NCBI RefSeq assembly: GCF_947494055.1
Contig: NZ_CANLTR010000021.1
Coordinates: forward strand, 1 to 53,042
From: an uncultured Jannaschia sp.
Lineage (GTDB): Bacteria; Pseudomonadota; Alphaproteobacteria; Rhodobacterales; Rhodobacteraceae
Direction: 5' to 3'
Length of the DNA: 53,042 bases
Positions 1-8,391 of this stretch are shown piece by piece (within the stretch, counting starts at the first letter, position 1; each line of letters starts with the position of its first letter). The translations under genes were made by a program, and so were the position numbers. Under the pieces are notes generated by a model. It saw only the letters and a list, made by a program, of their open reading frames with translations, was not told the DNA's origin and made no database searches.

Positions 1-147
1 GGCCAGTGGATGAACTGCATGAAGCTGCTCGGTCAAAAGCTCATGGCCCGAGATTTCGATCGTCAGACAGCCGAACTCCAGGTCCGCATCGCCATCCTCA
101 ACCGCTACACCGCCCTCGGCATCCCCGTCACGCGGCCCATCGGCTGA
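1..147 (+). CDS. IS5-family transposase, C-terminal fragment
   Basis: Forty-eight residues are visible, open to the left edge and ending at TGA 145-147. The stretch MNCMKLLGQKLMARDFDRQT, followed by a segment ending in NRYTALG, is the usual C-terminus of IS5/IS903-type DDE transposases. It aligns residue for residue with the tail of the transposase near 49.3 kb (TCLKLFGERIMSRDPDRQT, then IAIMNRFSAIG). The catalytic DDE region lies outside the window, so activity cannot be assessed. The reading frame shows no disruption in the visible part, unlike the 49 kb copy. Confidence 0.8.
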   Translation, partial: GQWMNCMKLLGQKLMARDFDRQTAELQVRIAILNRYTALGIPVTRPIG

Positions 148-201
148 CATCCACGGGGGAAAGGGGGAACTCGGCCTTCAGCGTCTTTACGCAACAAGGC
201 C
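1..201 (+). mobile_element. Right end of an IS5-family insertion sequence (truncated by the window edge)
   Basis: Positions 1-147 encode the C-terminus of an IS5-type transposase. About 55 bp beyond its stop, the sequence ttacgcaacaaggcc (187-201) closely matches the terminal inverted repeat of the second IS5-type element in this window (ttgcgcaacaacgcc, 244-258 of the 50 kb block). The stop-to-end spacing is also nearly the same in both copies (about 54 versus 53 bp). The left part of the element lies outside the window, so completeness and target duplication cannot be judged. The end lies 53 bp upstream of the imu SOS box. Confidence 0.8.
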
Positions 202-254
202 GTCTGTACACACGAGGCCCCGTCAAGGGACTCGACAAGCGAGACGCGAAGGGA

Positions 255-269
255 GAACAATAGGGGAAC
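255..269 (+). promoter_or_regulatory. LexA-binding SOS box (GAAC-N7-GAAC)
   Basis: The sequence is GAAC, then AATAGGG, then GAAC. This is an exact match to the direct-repeat LexA operator known from alphaproteobacteria (GAAC-N7-GAAC, the complement of GTTC-N7-GTTC). It ends 29 bp before the imuA start codon, and imuA-imuB-dnaE2 is a classical LexA target. LexA repression of the cassette is therefore the expected regulation. No other gene start lies near it. Confidence 0.85.
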
Positions 270-298
270 ATAAATCGATTCCCCGGTGTTCCCGCCCC

Positions 299-982
299 AT
301 GTCGGACCCTGACCTGCCCCCTTTTGCCGAAGCCTTCTCGACCACGCGGGACGGGGCGGGAACGGGCTTCGTGATGGCGCAGATCGAGGCACGGCTTGCC
401 GGCGCCGGGCGGCGGGACGGGCCGATCCTCTGGGTGCAGGATCACCGCGCCACGCAGGAGGCGGGCCTGCCCTGCCTGCGGGGAATCGCCGCAACGGGAC
501 TCGGAATGCCCATCCTGCGGGTCGGCGCGCGCGGCGCGGCCGATGCGCTTTGGGCGATGGAGGAGGGACTGGAATGTGCCGCGCTGTCCGCCGTCGTGGG
601 CGAGGTCTGGGGCAACCCCAAGGCGCTCGACTTCACTGCCACCAAGCGGCTCGCGCTCCGCGCGGCGCGGTCCGGCGTGCCGGTCTGGCTCCTGCGGCAG
701 GACGCGGCGGCGGATCTCTCGGTCGCGCCCGAGCGCTGGCGGCTGGTCTCCGCCGCGTCGGAGGCGAACTCGCTCGATGCCCGCGCGCCGGGCGAGGCGC
801 GCTGGATGGCGGAGCTGTTCCGGTCGCGGCGGCAGGCGCCGGGGATCTGGGTGGCCGGCCATGACCGGGCGGCGCATCGTGTCGATCTGGCTGCCGCGCT
901 TTCCGATGGCGCGGTGGGAGCGGGCGCAGGCCACGCGCCCGCCGACGCCCCCCGCGCCGTGGGAGGCGGAGGACGCGCCTGA
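299..982 (+). CDS. imuA: ImuA, accessory protein of SOS mutagenesis
   Basis: A 227-residue protein of the ImuA/SulA-like family, the first gene of the imuA-imuB-dnaE2 translesion synthesis cassette. The central part (ILWVQDHRATQEAGLPCLRG, later WGNPKALDFTATKRLALRAA) has the degenerate RecA-like fold features of ImuA, with no intact Walker A motif visible. ImuA is thought to link RecA to ImuB and DnaE2 at stalled forks. The start is ATG at 299, 29 bp after a perfect SOS box. The last 122 nt overlap imuB in another frame, which implies translational coupling. The C-terminal tail encoded in the overlap is Gly/Ala-rich and probably unstructured. Identification rests mostly on context plus general similarity. 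Confidence 0.85.
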   Translation: MSDPDLPPFAEAFSTTRDGAGTGFVMAQIEARLAGAGRRDGPILWVQDHRATQEAGLPCLRGIAATGLGMPILRVGARGAADALWAMEEGLECAALSAVVGEVWGNPKALDFTATKRLALRAARSGVPVWLLRQDAAADLSVAPERWRLVSAASEANSLDARAPGEARWMAELFRSRRQAPGIWVAGHDRAAHRVDLAAALSDGAVGAGAGHAPADAPRAVGGGGRA

Positions 983-2489
983 CGGGCCCGACCCGGACGC
1001 CCCCCTCGTCCTCGCGCAGGACGGCCCCCACGGACCGGTGATCCACGCCGCCAATGCCGCCGCGCAGGCGAACGGCGCGGCGCGGGGCATGCGCGTCGTG
1101 GACCTGCGCGCGATCTGTCCCGAGCTGCAGGTCGTGCCCGCCGATCTCGCCGGGGATGCGAAGGCGCTGCACCGCCTGATCCTCTGGTCGCGCCGCTGGT
1201 GCCCGTGGTCGGCGGGCGACGGGGCGGACGGGCTGGTGCTCGACACGACCGGCTCGGATCATCTCTGGGGCGGAGAGGCGGCGATGCTGGCCAACATCGC
1301 CGCGCGTCTGTCCGGTCTGGGGCAGGTCGCGCGCGTGGCGGCGGCGCCGACCCACGGCGCGGCCTGGGCGCTGGCACGGCACGGCGACCGCGAGGAGATC
1401 TGCGGTGCTCGCGCGCTGCGGGTGCGGATGGCGATGCTGCCGGTCTCGGCGCTGCGCCTCGACGGGGCGACGCTGACGACGCTGCACCGGCTGGGGCTGA
1501 AGCGGGTGGGCGACCTGATGCTGGTGCCGCGTGCCACGCTGGAGCGGCGTTTCGGCCGCGACGGGCGCGCGCTGATGACGCCGCTGCGGCGTCTGGACCA
1601 GATGCTGGGCGACGCGCCCGAGCCGGTGGTCAGCCCCGCGCCCCCCTTGCGCTTCCGCATCGTGCGGCGGCTGGTGGAGCCGGTGATGGACCCGCAGCCG
1701 CTCCTGGACGAGCCGCTGGGAATGCTCTGCGACGCGCTGGCCGAAGCGGGGCAAGGGCTGCGCGGGCTGCGGCTGGAGCTTTACCGCACCGACGGGATCG
1801 CCGTGCGCTTCGAGATCGGCTGCGCGCAGGCCAACCGCGATCCGGCGCATCTGCGGCGGCTTCTGGCGCGGCATTTCGAGAGCCTCGACGCGGGCTTCGG
1901 CTTCGATACGCTGAGCCTCGAGGGGCTGCGTCCGGAGCGGCTCGCCGCCGCGCAGGTCCGGCTCGACGGGGGGATCGACAGCGACGTGGCGCTGGCCACG
2001 CTGGTCGACCGCCTGACAGCGCGGCTGGGCCCGGGCGCGGTGGAACTGCCCGACCCCGGGGAAAGCCACCTGCCGGAGCGTGCCGAGGGCTGGCGGCCGG
2101 CGCTGGACGGACTGGGCGGCGGGCTGGACGGCCGGCGCGCCGACGCGCTCGCCCCCGGGGGGCTCGGCGGCGGCGGCCTCGTCGCGCCGGGGCGGGAGCG
2201 GCCCGTCCGCCTGCTGCGCGCGCCGGAGCGGATCGAGGTGCTCTACGCCGTGCCCGAGGGCCCGCCCGTGCGGTTCCGCTGGCGCCGCAAGCCCTACCTG
2301 ATCCGCCGCCATCAGGGGCCGGAGCGGATCGCGCCGGAATGGTGGCGGGCGAAACCGGGCACGCGGCTTCGCGACTACTACAAGGTCGAGGTCGAGGAGG
2401 GCGCGCGCTACTGGCTCTACCGCGAGGGGATCGCCGGCGACGGGCGCGGGGGCGAGCCGGACTGGTTCCTGCACGGCCTCTTCGCCTGA
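861..2489 (+). CDS. imuB: ImuB, catalytically inactive Y-family polymerase homologue
   Basis: A 542-residue Y-family-like protein. The usual N-terminal catalytic D-x-D motif is replaced by SIWLPRFP (about residues 8-15), and the second acidic site reads LDTTGSDHLWGG. ImuB proteins characteristically lack the polymerase carboxylates and act as a hub, linking ImuA, DnaE2 and the beta clamp. The C-terminal segment with RFRWRRKPYLIRRHQGPERI, then YWLYREG and WFLHGLFA, is typical of the family. The start is ATG 861, inside imuA; longer in-frame starts exist upstream but would read only imuA-antiparallel-frame sequence. The stop TGA shares its final A with the dnaE2 start codon. Confidence 0.9.
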   Translation: MTGRRIVSIWLPRFPMARWERAQATRPPTPPAPWEAEDAPDGPDPDAPLVLAQDGPHGPVIHAANAAAQANGAARGMRVVDLRAICPELQVVPADLAGDAKALHRLILWSRRWCPWSAGDGADGLVLDTTGSDHLWGGEAAMLANIAARLSGLGQVARVAAAPTHGAAWALARHGDREEICGARALRVRMAMLPVSALRLDGATLTTLHRLGLKRVGDLMLVPRATLERRFGRDGRALMTPLRRLDQMLGDAPEPVVSPAPPLRFRIVRRLVEPVMDPQPLLDEPLGMLCDALAEAGQGLRGLRLELYRTDGIAVRFEIGCAQANRDPAHLRRLLARHFESLDAGFGFDTLSLEGLRPERLAAAQVRLDGGIDSDVALATLVDRLTARLGPGAVELPDPGESHLPERAEGWRPALDGLGGGLDGRRADALAPGGLGGGGLVAPGRERPVRLLRAPERIEVLYAVPEGPPVRFRWRRKPYLIRRHQGPERIAPEWWRAKPGTRLRDYYKVEVEEGARYWLYREGIAGDGRGGEPDWFLHGLFA

Positions 2490-5400
2490 TGCCGGACCAG
2501 CCGCTCACCCCCGACAAGCGGACGCTGGCGCGCCACGACGACTTCGCCGCGAACCCGCCCGCGCCCTTCGTCGAGCTGGGCCTGACGACCTGTTTCTCGT
2601 TCCTGCACGGCGCGTCGGAGCCGGTCGACCTCGTGCTGCAGGCCTGGGAGCTGGGCTACCATGCGCTGGGCATCGCCGATCGCAACTCGATGGCGGGGGT
2701 GGTGCGGCTGCACACCGAGGCCGAGACGACGAAGATGCGGCCGCTGATCGGCACGCGGATCGTGCTCGTTGACGGGACCGAGATCCTGGCCTACCCGACC
2801 GACCGCGACGCCTACGGCAATCTCTGCGCGCTGATCTCCAAGGGGCGGATGTCCACGCCGGACGGGGCCTGGCAGGAGAAGGGGCGCTGCGACCTGACGC
2901 TGGCCGACCTCGCGGCGCACCAGGCGGGGCTGGTGCTGATCGCGATGCCGCCCGACGACCTGGACGCCTTCGCCGCGCGGCTGCCCGGCCTCGTCCGCCG
3001 CCTGCCGTCGCTCACCCACGTCGCGGCGGCGCATCTCTACCGCGGCGACGACCACGCGCGGATCGAGCGGCTGGACCGGCTGGCGCGGCACCACGGCCTG
3101 CGCATCGTGGCGACGAACGACGTGCATTATCACACCCCCGAGCGTCGGCCGCTGCAGGACGTGATGACCTGCATCCGCGAGAAGACGAAGCTCGCCGAGG
3201 CCGGCTTCCGGCTCCACGCCAATGCCGAGCGGCACCTGAAGTCGCCCGCGGAGATGGTGCGCCTCTTCGCGCGCTGGCCGCGGGCGATCGCCGAGAGCCT
3301 GGCCATCGCGGAACGGCTCCGCTTCTCGCTCCGGGAGCTGCGCTACGAATACCCGCAGGACGACGTGCCCGCCGGTCGGTCGCCCGACGAACACCTGCGC
3401 ATCCTGACCGAGGCCGGGGCGCGGCGGCGCTACCCGGAGGGAGTGCCGCAGAAGGTCCGCGACGCGGTGGAGAAGGAGCTCGACCTGATCCGGCGCCATG
3501 ACATCGCGCGCTACTTCATCACCATCCAGGAGATCGTGGCCGAGGCGCGCGGGCGCGGCATCCTTTGCCAGGGACGCGGTTCGGCGGCGAACTCGGCGGT
3601 GTGCTTCTGCCTCGAGATCACCTCGGTCGACCCCTCCAAGCACGACCTCCTGTTCGAGCGGTTCCTCAACGACGAGCGACGGGAGCCGCCCGACATCGAC
3701 GTCGATTTCGAGCACGAGCGGCGCGAGGAGATCATCCAGCACATCTACGACCGCTACGGCCGCGCCCATGCCGGCCTCTGCGCCACCGTGATCCACTACC
3801 GCCCCCGCATGGCGATCCGCGAGGTGGGCAAGGTGCTGGGCCTGACCGAGGACGTGACGGCGGCGATGGCACGCACCGTCTGGGGTTCCTGGGGCAGCTC
3901 CACGGACGACATGCATCTCGAGGATACGGGCGTGAACCTCCACGATCCCGCGATCCGCCGGGCGATCCTCCTGACCGATCAGCTCATCGGGATGCCGCGA
4001 CATCTGGGTCAGCATGTCGGCGGGTTCATCCTGACCGAGCATCCGCTGACGCGCACCGTGCCCATCGGCAACGGCGCGATGCCGGAGCGCAGCTTCATCG
4101 AATGGGACAAGGACGACATCGACACGCTGCGCATCCTCAAGATCGACGTGCTGGCGCTGGGCATGCTGACCTGCATCCGCAAGTGCTTCGACCTCGCCCG
4201 CGCGCATCTGGGGGAGGAAATGTCGCTGGCCACGGTCCCGCCCGAGGATGCGGAGACCTACGCGATGCTGCAACGGGGCGACTCGCTCGGCGTCTTCCAG
4301 GTGGAGAGCCGGGCGCAGATGGCGATGCTGCCGAAGCTGAAGCCCAGGGAGTTCTACGACCTTGTGATCCAGGTCGCCATCGTCCGCCCCGGCCCGATCC
4401 AGGGCGACATGGTGCATCCCTACCTGAAGCGCCGCCGCTCGGGCGAGGTGATCCACTACCCGCAGCCCGCGCCCGAGCACGGGGAGCCCGACGAGCTCAA
4501 GAACATCCTCGTCCGGACGCTGGGCGTGCCGATCTTCCAGGAGCAGGCGATGAAGATCGCGCTCGTCGCCGCCCGGTTCACGCCGGCGGAGGCGAACCAG
4601 CTCCGCAAGGCGATGGCCACGTTCCGTTCCAAAGGTCTGGTCAGCGCCCACAAGGAGAAGATGGTCGGCAACATGATCGCGCGCGGCTACGACGCGGAGT
4701 TCGCCGCCCGCTGCTTCAGCCAGATCGAGGGGTTCGGCGAATACGGCTTCCCCGAGAGCCACGCGGCCAGCTTCGCGCATCTGGTCTACGTGTCGAGCTG
4801 GCTCAAGTGTCACCGGCCGGACGTCTTCGCCTGCGCGCTGCTGAACTCGCAGCCGATGGGCTTCTACGCTCCGGCGCAGATCGTCGAGATGGCGCGGCGG
4901 TCGGGCGTGACCGTCCTGCCGGTGGACGTGAACTTCAGCGACTGGGACTGCACGCTGGAGCCCATAGGCGCAGGATTGGCGCTGCGCCTGGGGTTCCGGC
5001 AGCTTTCGGGACTCCGGCAGGCGGAACTGGCGCGGCTGGTGGCCGTGCGCGACGCGCCCTTCGCGGGGGTGGAGGATCTGCGCCGGCGCACCGGACTCTC
5101 GAAGCGCGCGATCGAGACGCTGGCCGCCGCCGACGCCTTCCGCTCCGCCGGGCAGGACCGGCGGCAGGCGCTCTGGGACGCGAAGGCGATCCGGTCCGGG
5201 CCGGACCTGCCGCTCTTCGCCCACGGCGACGCGCCGGACGTGGGCGCGGAGCCCGAGCACCTGCTGCCCGTCATGCCGATGCGGGAGCATGTCGTGGCCG
5301 ACTACCAGACCGCGCGGCTGTCGCTGAAGGCGCATCCGATCGCCTTCATGCGCGGCGGCATGCGGAAGTCGGGCTATGTCCGGTCCGATCGATTGCGGTC

Positions 5401-5791
5401 GCTGCGGTTCAACGAGCGATGCTCGGTCGCAGGGCTCGTCCTGATCCGCCAGAAGCCCGGCAGCGCCAAGGGCGTCTGCTTCGTCACGCTGGAGGACGAG
5501 AGCGGGGTCATCAACGTCGTGATCTGGCCCGACCTCTTCGCCAGGGCCCGCAAGGCGATCATGTCGGCGCGCCTGATGGCGGTGCATGGCCATGTGCAGT
5601 TCGACGACGCGGTGATCCATGTCGTCGCGCACGAGATCGTGGACCGCAACGACGCGCTCCAGCGGCTCTCCACCGACGAGCTCACGGCCGACGTGGCGCG
5701 GGGCGATCACGTCCGGCATCCGCTGCCCGCCCATGCGAGCCGACATCCGCGCGATGTCAGCGCAATCCCGAAGTCACGAGATTTTCACTAG
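2489..5791 (+). CDS. dnaE2: DnaE2, error-prone DNA polymerase III alpha subunit
   Basis: An 1100-residue C-family polymerase. An N-terminal PHP domain (ELGLTTCFSFLHGASEP; GIADRNSMAG) is followed by the polymerase palm with the catalytic PPDIDVDFEHERREEI segment, a GQHVGGFIL motif, a helix-hairpin-helix region and an OB fold near the C-terminus (VCFVTLEDESGVINVVIWPD). Length and the short C-terminus fit DnaE2 rather than replicative DnaE1. Known role: extension past lesions during SOS mutagenesis with ImuA and ImuB. The ATG overlaps the imuB stop by one base (TGATG), so it is translated from the same LexA-controlled message. Confidence 0.95.
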   Translation: MPDQPLTPDKRTLARHDDFAANPPAPFVELGLTTCFSFLHGASEPVDLVLQAWELGYHALGIADRNSMAGVVRLHTEAETTKMRPLIGTRIVLVDGTEILAYPTDRDAYGNLCALISKGRMSTPDGAWQEKGRCDLTLADLAAHQAGLVLIAMPPDDLDAFAARLPGLVRRLPSLTHVAAAHLYRGDDHARIERLDRLARHHGLRIVATNDVHYHTPERRPLQDVMTCIREKTKLAEAGFRLHANAERHLKSPAEMVRLFARWPRAIAESLAIAERLRFSLRELRYEYPQDDVPAGRSPDEHLRILTEAGARRRYPEGVPQKVRDAVEKELDLIRRHDIARYFITIQEIVAEARGRGILCQGRGSAANSAVCFCLEITSVDPSKHDLLFERFLNDERREPPDIDVDFEHERREEIIQHIYDRYGRAHAGLCATVIHYRPRMAIREVGKVLGLTEDVTAAMARTVWGSWGSSTDDMHLEDTGVNLHDPAIRRAILLTDQLIGMPRHLGQHVGGFILTEHPLTRTVPIGNGAMPERSFIEWDKDDIDTLRILKIDVLALGMLTCIRKCFDLARAHLGEEMSLATVPPEDAETYAMLQRGDSLGVFQVESRAQMAMLPKLKPREFYDLVIQVAIVRPGPIQGDMVHPYLKRRRSGEVIHYPQPAPEHGEPDELKNILVRTLGVPIFQEQAMKIALVAARFTPAEANQLRKAMATFRSKGLVSAHKEKMVGNMIARGYDAEFAARCFSQIEGFGEYGFPESHAASFAHLVYVSSWLKCHRPDVFACALLNSQPMGFYAPAQIVEMARRSGVTVLPVDVNFSDWDCTLEPIGAGLALRLGFRQLSGLRQAELARLVAVRDAPFAGVEDLRRRTGLSKRAIETLAAADAFRSAGQDRRQALWDAKAIRSGPDLPLFAHGDAPDVGAEPEHLLPVMPMREHVVADYQTARLSLKAHPIAFMRGGMRKSGYVRSDRLRSLRFNERCSVAGLVLIRQKPGSAKGVCFVTLEDESGVINVVIWPDLFARARKAIMSARLMAVHGHVQFDDAVIHVVAHEIVDRNDALQRLSTDELTADVARGDHVRHPLPAHASRHPRDVSAIPKSRDFH

Positions 5792-5842
5792 AAGCATGGC
5801 CCGTGACGTGCATCATCGTCCCGGCAACCAAGGGAGAACCAG

Positions 5843-6376
5843 ATGAGACTCATGGCTATCGCCGGCACCGTCGCGGCCCTGACCGCGACGATGGCCCTCG
5901 CGCAGGATTTCGAGGCCCTCGTGAAGGAGCGGCAGCAGGGCATGAAGGATATGGGCTCCGCCATGAAGACGATGGGTCCGATCATGAAGGGCGAGGTGGA
6001 TTACGACCCCGCCGCGGTCCACGAAGGGGCGCAGACCATCGCGTCCCATTCCGGCGAGACGCTGGTGAACTGGTTCCCCGAAGGCAGCATCGACGTGGCC
6101 GATAGCGAGGCGAAGCCCGAGATCTGGGACCGGCACGAGGAATTCACGGCCCTCGCGAACCAGCTTCACGAATATGCCATGGCGCTCGACGCGGCCGCCG
6201 ATGCCGGGCTCGGCGCCGCAGACGAGGGTGGCGAGGCCGATGTCGGCGCGCTTCTCGGCACGGCTCCGGCGGAGGACGCGTTCGACATCGAGACCGCCTC
6301 GGCCGATGCGATCTACGGCGAGATCGGCAAGACCTGCGGGACTTGCCACCAGAACTTCCGCGTCGACGACGATTGA
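5843..6376 (+). CDS. Cytochrome c' family protein (class II c-type cytochrome)
   Basis: A 177-residue periplasmic haem protein. A signal peptide (residues 1-20, ending in MALA-Q) is followed by a mostly helical body rich in Met/Lys/Glu and a single C-terminal haem site, C165-G-T-C168-H169. That placement is diagnostic of cytochrome c'-type four-helix bundles. Such proteins bind small gases such as NO or act as electron carriers; which applies here is unknown. The start ATG is preceded by AGGGAG. The stop TGA overlaps the TTG start of the next cytochrome gene, so the two are co-translated and probably exchange electrons. Confidence 0.85.
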   Translation: MRLMAIAGTVAALTATMALAQDFEALVKERQQGMKDMGSAMKTMGPIMKGEVDYDPAAVHEGAQTIASHSGETLVNWFPEGSIDVADSEAKPEIWDRHEEFTALANQLHEYAMALDAAADAGLGAADEGGEADVGALLGTAPAEDAFDIETASADAIYGEIGKTCGTCHQNFRVDDD

Positions 6377-7254
6377 GACGGCTCCTCGCCATCGCGGGGG
6401 TGCTGGTCGTGGCCGGCCTGATCGGGCTGGTCGCGATCATCCTCTGGCCCATCGGGCACGACGAACCGGAGATCGCGCTCGAAGGGAATGTCCGTGACGG
6501 CGCCTATCTGGCGCGGGCGGCGGGCTGCATCTCCTGCCACTCGCGGGAGGGGGGCGAGGTCCTCGGCGGCGGCGCGCCGCTTGTGACCGATTTCGGCACG
6601 TTCCATCCGCCCAACATCTCGCCCGACCCGGAAGCGGGGATCGGTGACTGGTCCGTCGCGCAATTTGCCAAGGCCGTGCGGCAGGGCATCTCACCCCAAG
6701 GCCATCCCTACTACCCGGCCTTCCCGAGCGCCTTCTACGCCGCCTTCACCGACCAGCAGATCGCCGATCTGCACGCCGCGCTCGGCTCCGTGCCCGCCGT
6801 GGCGGAGCCCGCCCCGCCGCATGAGGTGGGCTTTCCGTTCGATCAGCGCTGGGGGCTGAAGCTCTGGCGCGCCGCGTTCGAGCACGCGCCGGACGTGGCC
6901 CCGGTCGAGGGCCGGTCCGAGGCCTGGAACCGCGGGAAGGAACTCGCCGAGGGCGCGTCGCATTGCGCGGCTTGCCACACCGACCGGAACTTCGTGGGCG
7001 GTCTGATCGAGTCCCGGCATTTCGCCGGCAGCGACGACCTTCCCGGCGGCGAGCGGGCCCCGGCGATCCTGCCGGCGGCGCTGGCCGAGGATGGCTGGGA
7101 CGTCGACGCGATCACCGACGCACTCGCAAGCGGAATGATGCCGGACGGTGATACCTTCGGCGGCGCGATGGCCGAAGTCGTCGCGGGCGGCACGACGTTC
7201 CTGACCGAGGAGGACCGCCGCGCCATTGCGACCTACTTGATGGAAGGGCGCTAG
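6373..7254 (+). CDS. Membrane-anchored dihaem cytochrome c
   Basis: A 293-residue protein with an N-terminal TM anchor (about residues 4-27), then two class I haem sites, C52-I-S-C55-H56 and C198-A-A-C201-H202. The arrangement resembles the cytochrome c subunits of membrane-bound alcohol, aldehyde or gluconate dehydrogenases, which pass electrons to the respiratory chain. No dehydrogenase subunit is encoded nearby. I chose TTG 6373 (TTGA overlap with the previous stop) because the TM segment starts directly after it. An upstream TTG at 6343 would add ten Arg/Pro-rich residues. There is no strong Shine-Dalgarno sequence, which supports coupling to the upstream gene. Confidence 0.85.
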   Translation: MRRLLAIAGVLVVAGLIGLVAIILWPIGHDEPEIALEGNVRDGAYLARAAGCISCHSREGGEVLGGGAPLVTDFGTFHPPNISPDPEAGIGDWSVAQFAKAVRQGISPQGHPYYPAFPSAFYAAFTDQQIADLHAALGSVPAVAEPAPPHEVGFPFDQRWGLKLWRAAFEHAPDVAPVEGRSEAWNRGKELAEGASHCAACHTDRNFVGGLIESRHFAGSDDLPGGERAPAILPAALAEDGWDVDAITDALASGMMPDGDTFGGAMAEVVAGGTTFLTEEDRRAIATYLMEGR

Positions 7255-7380
7255 GCGCCCGAAGGTCCGGTCCTGTCGCATTCGGAGGCTTAGGAAACTG
7301 TCAGGGTTTGCTGGCTAAGCAAGCACGTCCGTTCGGCTTCGCCCGGCCGGATGCGTATTGATGCCTACTTGGAGATTCCC

Positions 7381-8391
7381 ATGGCAATTCCGACTCCGTT
7401 CGAATTCTTCGCCCGACCGTTCGATCTCGACTTCGCCGCGATGTCCGGCCTGCCCGCCGCCGCCGCGCGGAAGACCGACGGCGACGATCGCATCGTCGGC
7501 AAGGGCGCGAACGACCGGATTGCCGGGGGTGGAGGCAACGACGTGCTGAAGGGCGCCGGTGGCCGGGACACGATTGCCGGCGGCTCGGGCGACGATTCTC
7601 TCGAAGGCGGAGCGCAGGCCGATTTCCTGCGGGGCAATTCCGGACGCGACGATCTGAGCGGCGGATTGGGGAACGATCGGCTGGAGGGCGGCAGCGACCG
7701 CGACCGGTTGAAGGGCCACGGCGGCGACGATGTCCTCCTCGGGGGCGACGGCGGCGACCGCCTATCGGGCGGCACTGGGAACGATTCCCTCTACGGCGAG
7801 GCCGGACACGACTGGCTGTCGGGAGACAAGGGGAACGATCACCTCTGCGGCGGCGCAGGCAACGACAAGCTGCGGGGCGGTTCCGGAAAAGACACGCTTC
7901 TCGGCGGCACGGGGAACGACAGGCTGGCGGGCGGTACGCAGGACGACGAGTTGGCGGGTGAGGACGGCGACGACCGGCTCCTTGGCGGTGCCGGGAACGA
8001 CGCCCTGACGGGCGGTGACGGCGACGACGTCGTGAAAGGGGGCGGCGGAAACGACGTCATCTATCTGGGTTCCGGACGCGACGTGTCCTTCGGCGGAGGC
8101 GGCGCGGACGAATTCGTGTTCGGCCCGCCCGACGACGATACCGTTATCTTCGACAATGTCATCAAGGGCTACGACCCGTCGCAGGACTTCATCACGGTTC
8201 TCGAGGGTGATGGAACGGCCAAGGCCACGGGGAAAAAGGGCCTCGACCTCCGCGATGATTGGGCCGCCGACGGCGTGAAGATGGATTTCGACGGTCATTC
8301 CTTCACGGCCGGGGAGGATGGCTTTCGCCTGACGGTCCTGTTCGATGAAAAGGTGACCGAGGTCGCGTTCTGGAACAGCGTGATCTTCTAG
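7381..8391 (+). CDS. RTX calcium-binding repeat protein (hemolysin-type nonapeptide repeats)
   Basis: A 336-residue acidic Gly/Asp-rich protein. From about residue 35 to 245 it consists of consecutive GGxGxDxLx-type nonapeptides (for example [28 protein letters not shown]), which fold into a calcium-dependent parallel beta roll. The C-terminal hundred residues are non-repetitive and end in [10 protein letters not shown], the kind of uncleaved C-terminus used by type I secretion. No enzymatic domain is recognisable, and no ABC/membrane-fusion secretion genes lie in the window. ATG 7381 has GGAG 8 nt upstream; ATG 7351 in frame would add ten residues with a poorer site. Its stop overlaps the stop of the convergent hydrolase gene in a CTAG. 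Confidence 0.85.
   Translation: MAIPTPFEFFARPFDLDFAAMSGLPAAAARKTDGDDRIVGKGANDRIAGGGGNDVLKGAGGRDTIAGGSGDDSLEGGAQADFLRGNSGRDDLSGGLGNDRLEGGSDRDRLKGHGGDDVLLGGDGGDRLSGGTGNDSLYGEAGHDWLSGDKGNDHLCGGAGNDKLRGGSGKDTLLGGTGNDRLAGGTQDDELAGEDGDDRLLGGAGNDALTGGDGDDVVKGGGGNDVIYLGSGRDVSFGGGGADEFVFGPPDDDTVIFDNVIKGYDPSQDFITVLEGDGTAKATGKKGLDLRDDWAADGVKMDFDGHSFTAGEDGFRLTVLFDEKVTEVAFWNSVIF

Noticed and set aside
396-860. In-frame extension of the imuB reading frame upstream to 396
   Set aside because: The extension translates to Arg/Ala/Gly-rich nonsense antiphase to imuA; the Y-family fold begins at ATG 861.
1199-2488. In-frame extension of dnaE2 upstream through imuB
   Set aside because: Low-complexity Ala/Arg/Gly translation typical of a shadow frame in high-GC DNA; dnaE2 begins at the TGATG overlap at 2489.
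7500-8060. Direct-repeat DNA that might be taken for a CRISPR or tandem repeat
   Set aside because: The periodicity is 27 bp (nine codons) within one reading frame and encodes RTX nonapeptides; there are no spacers.
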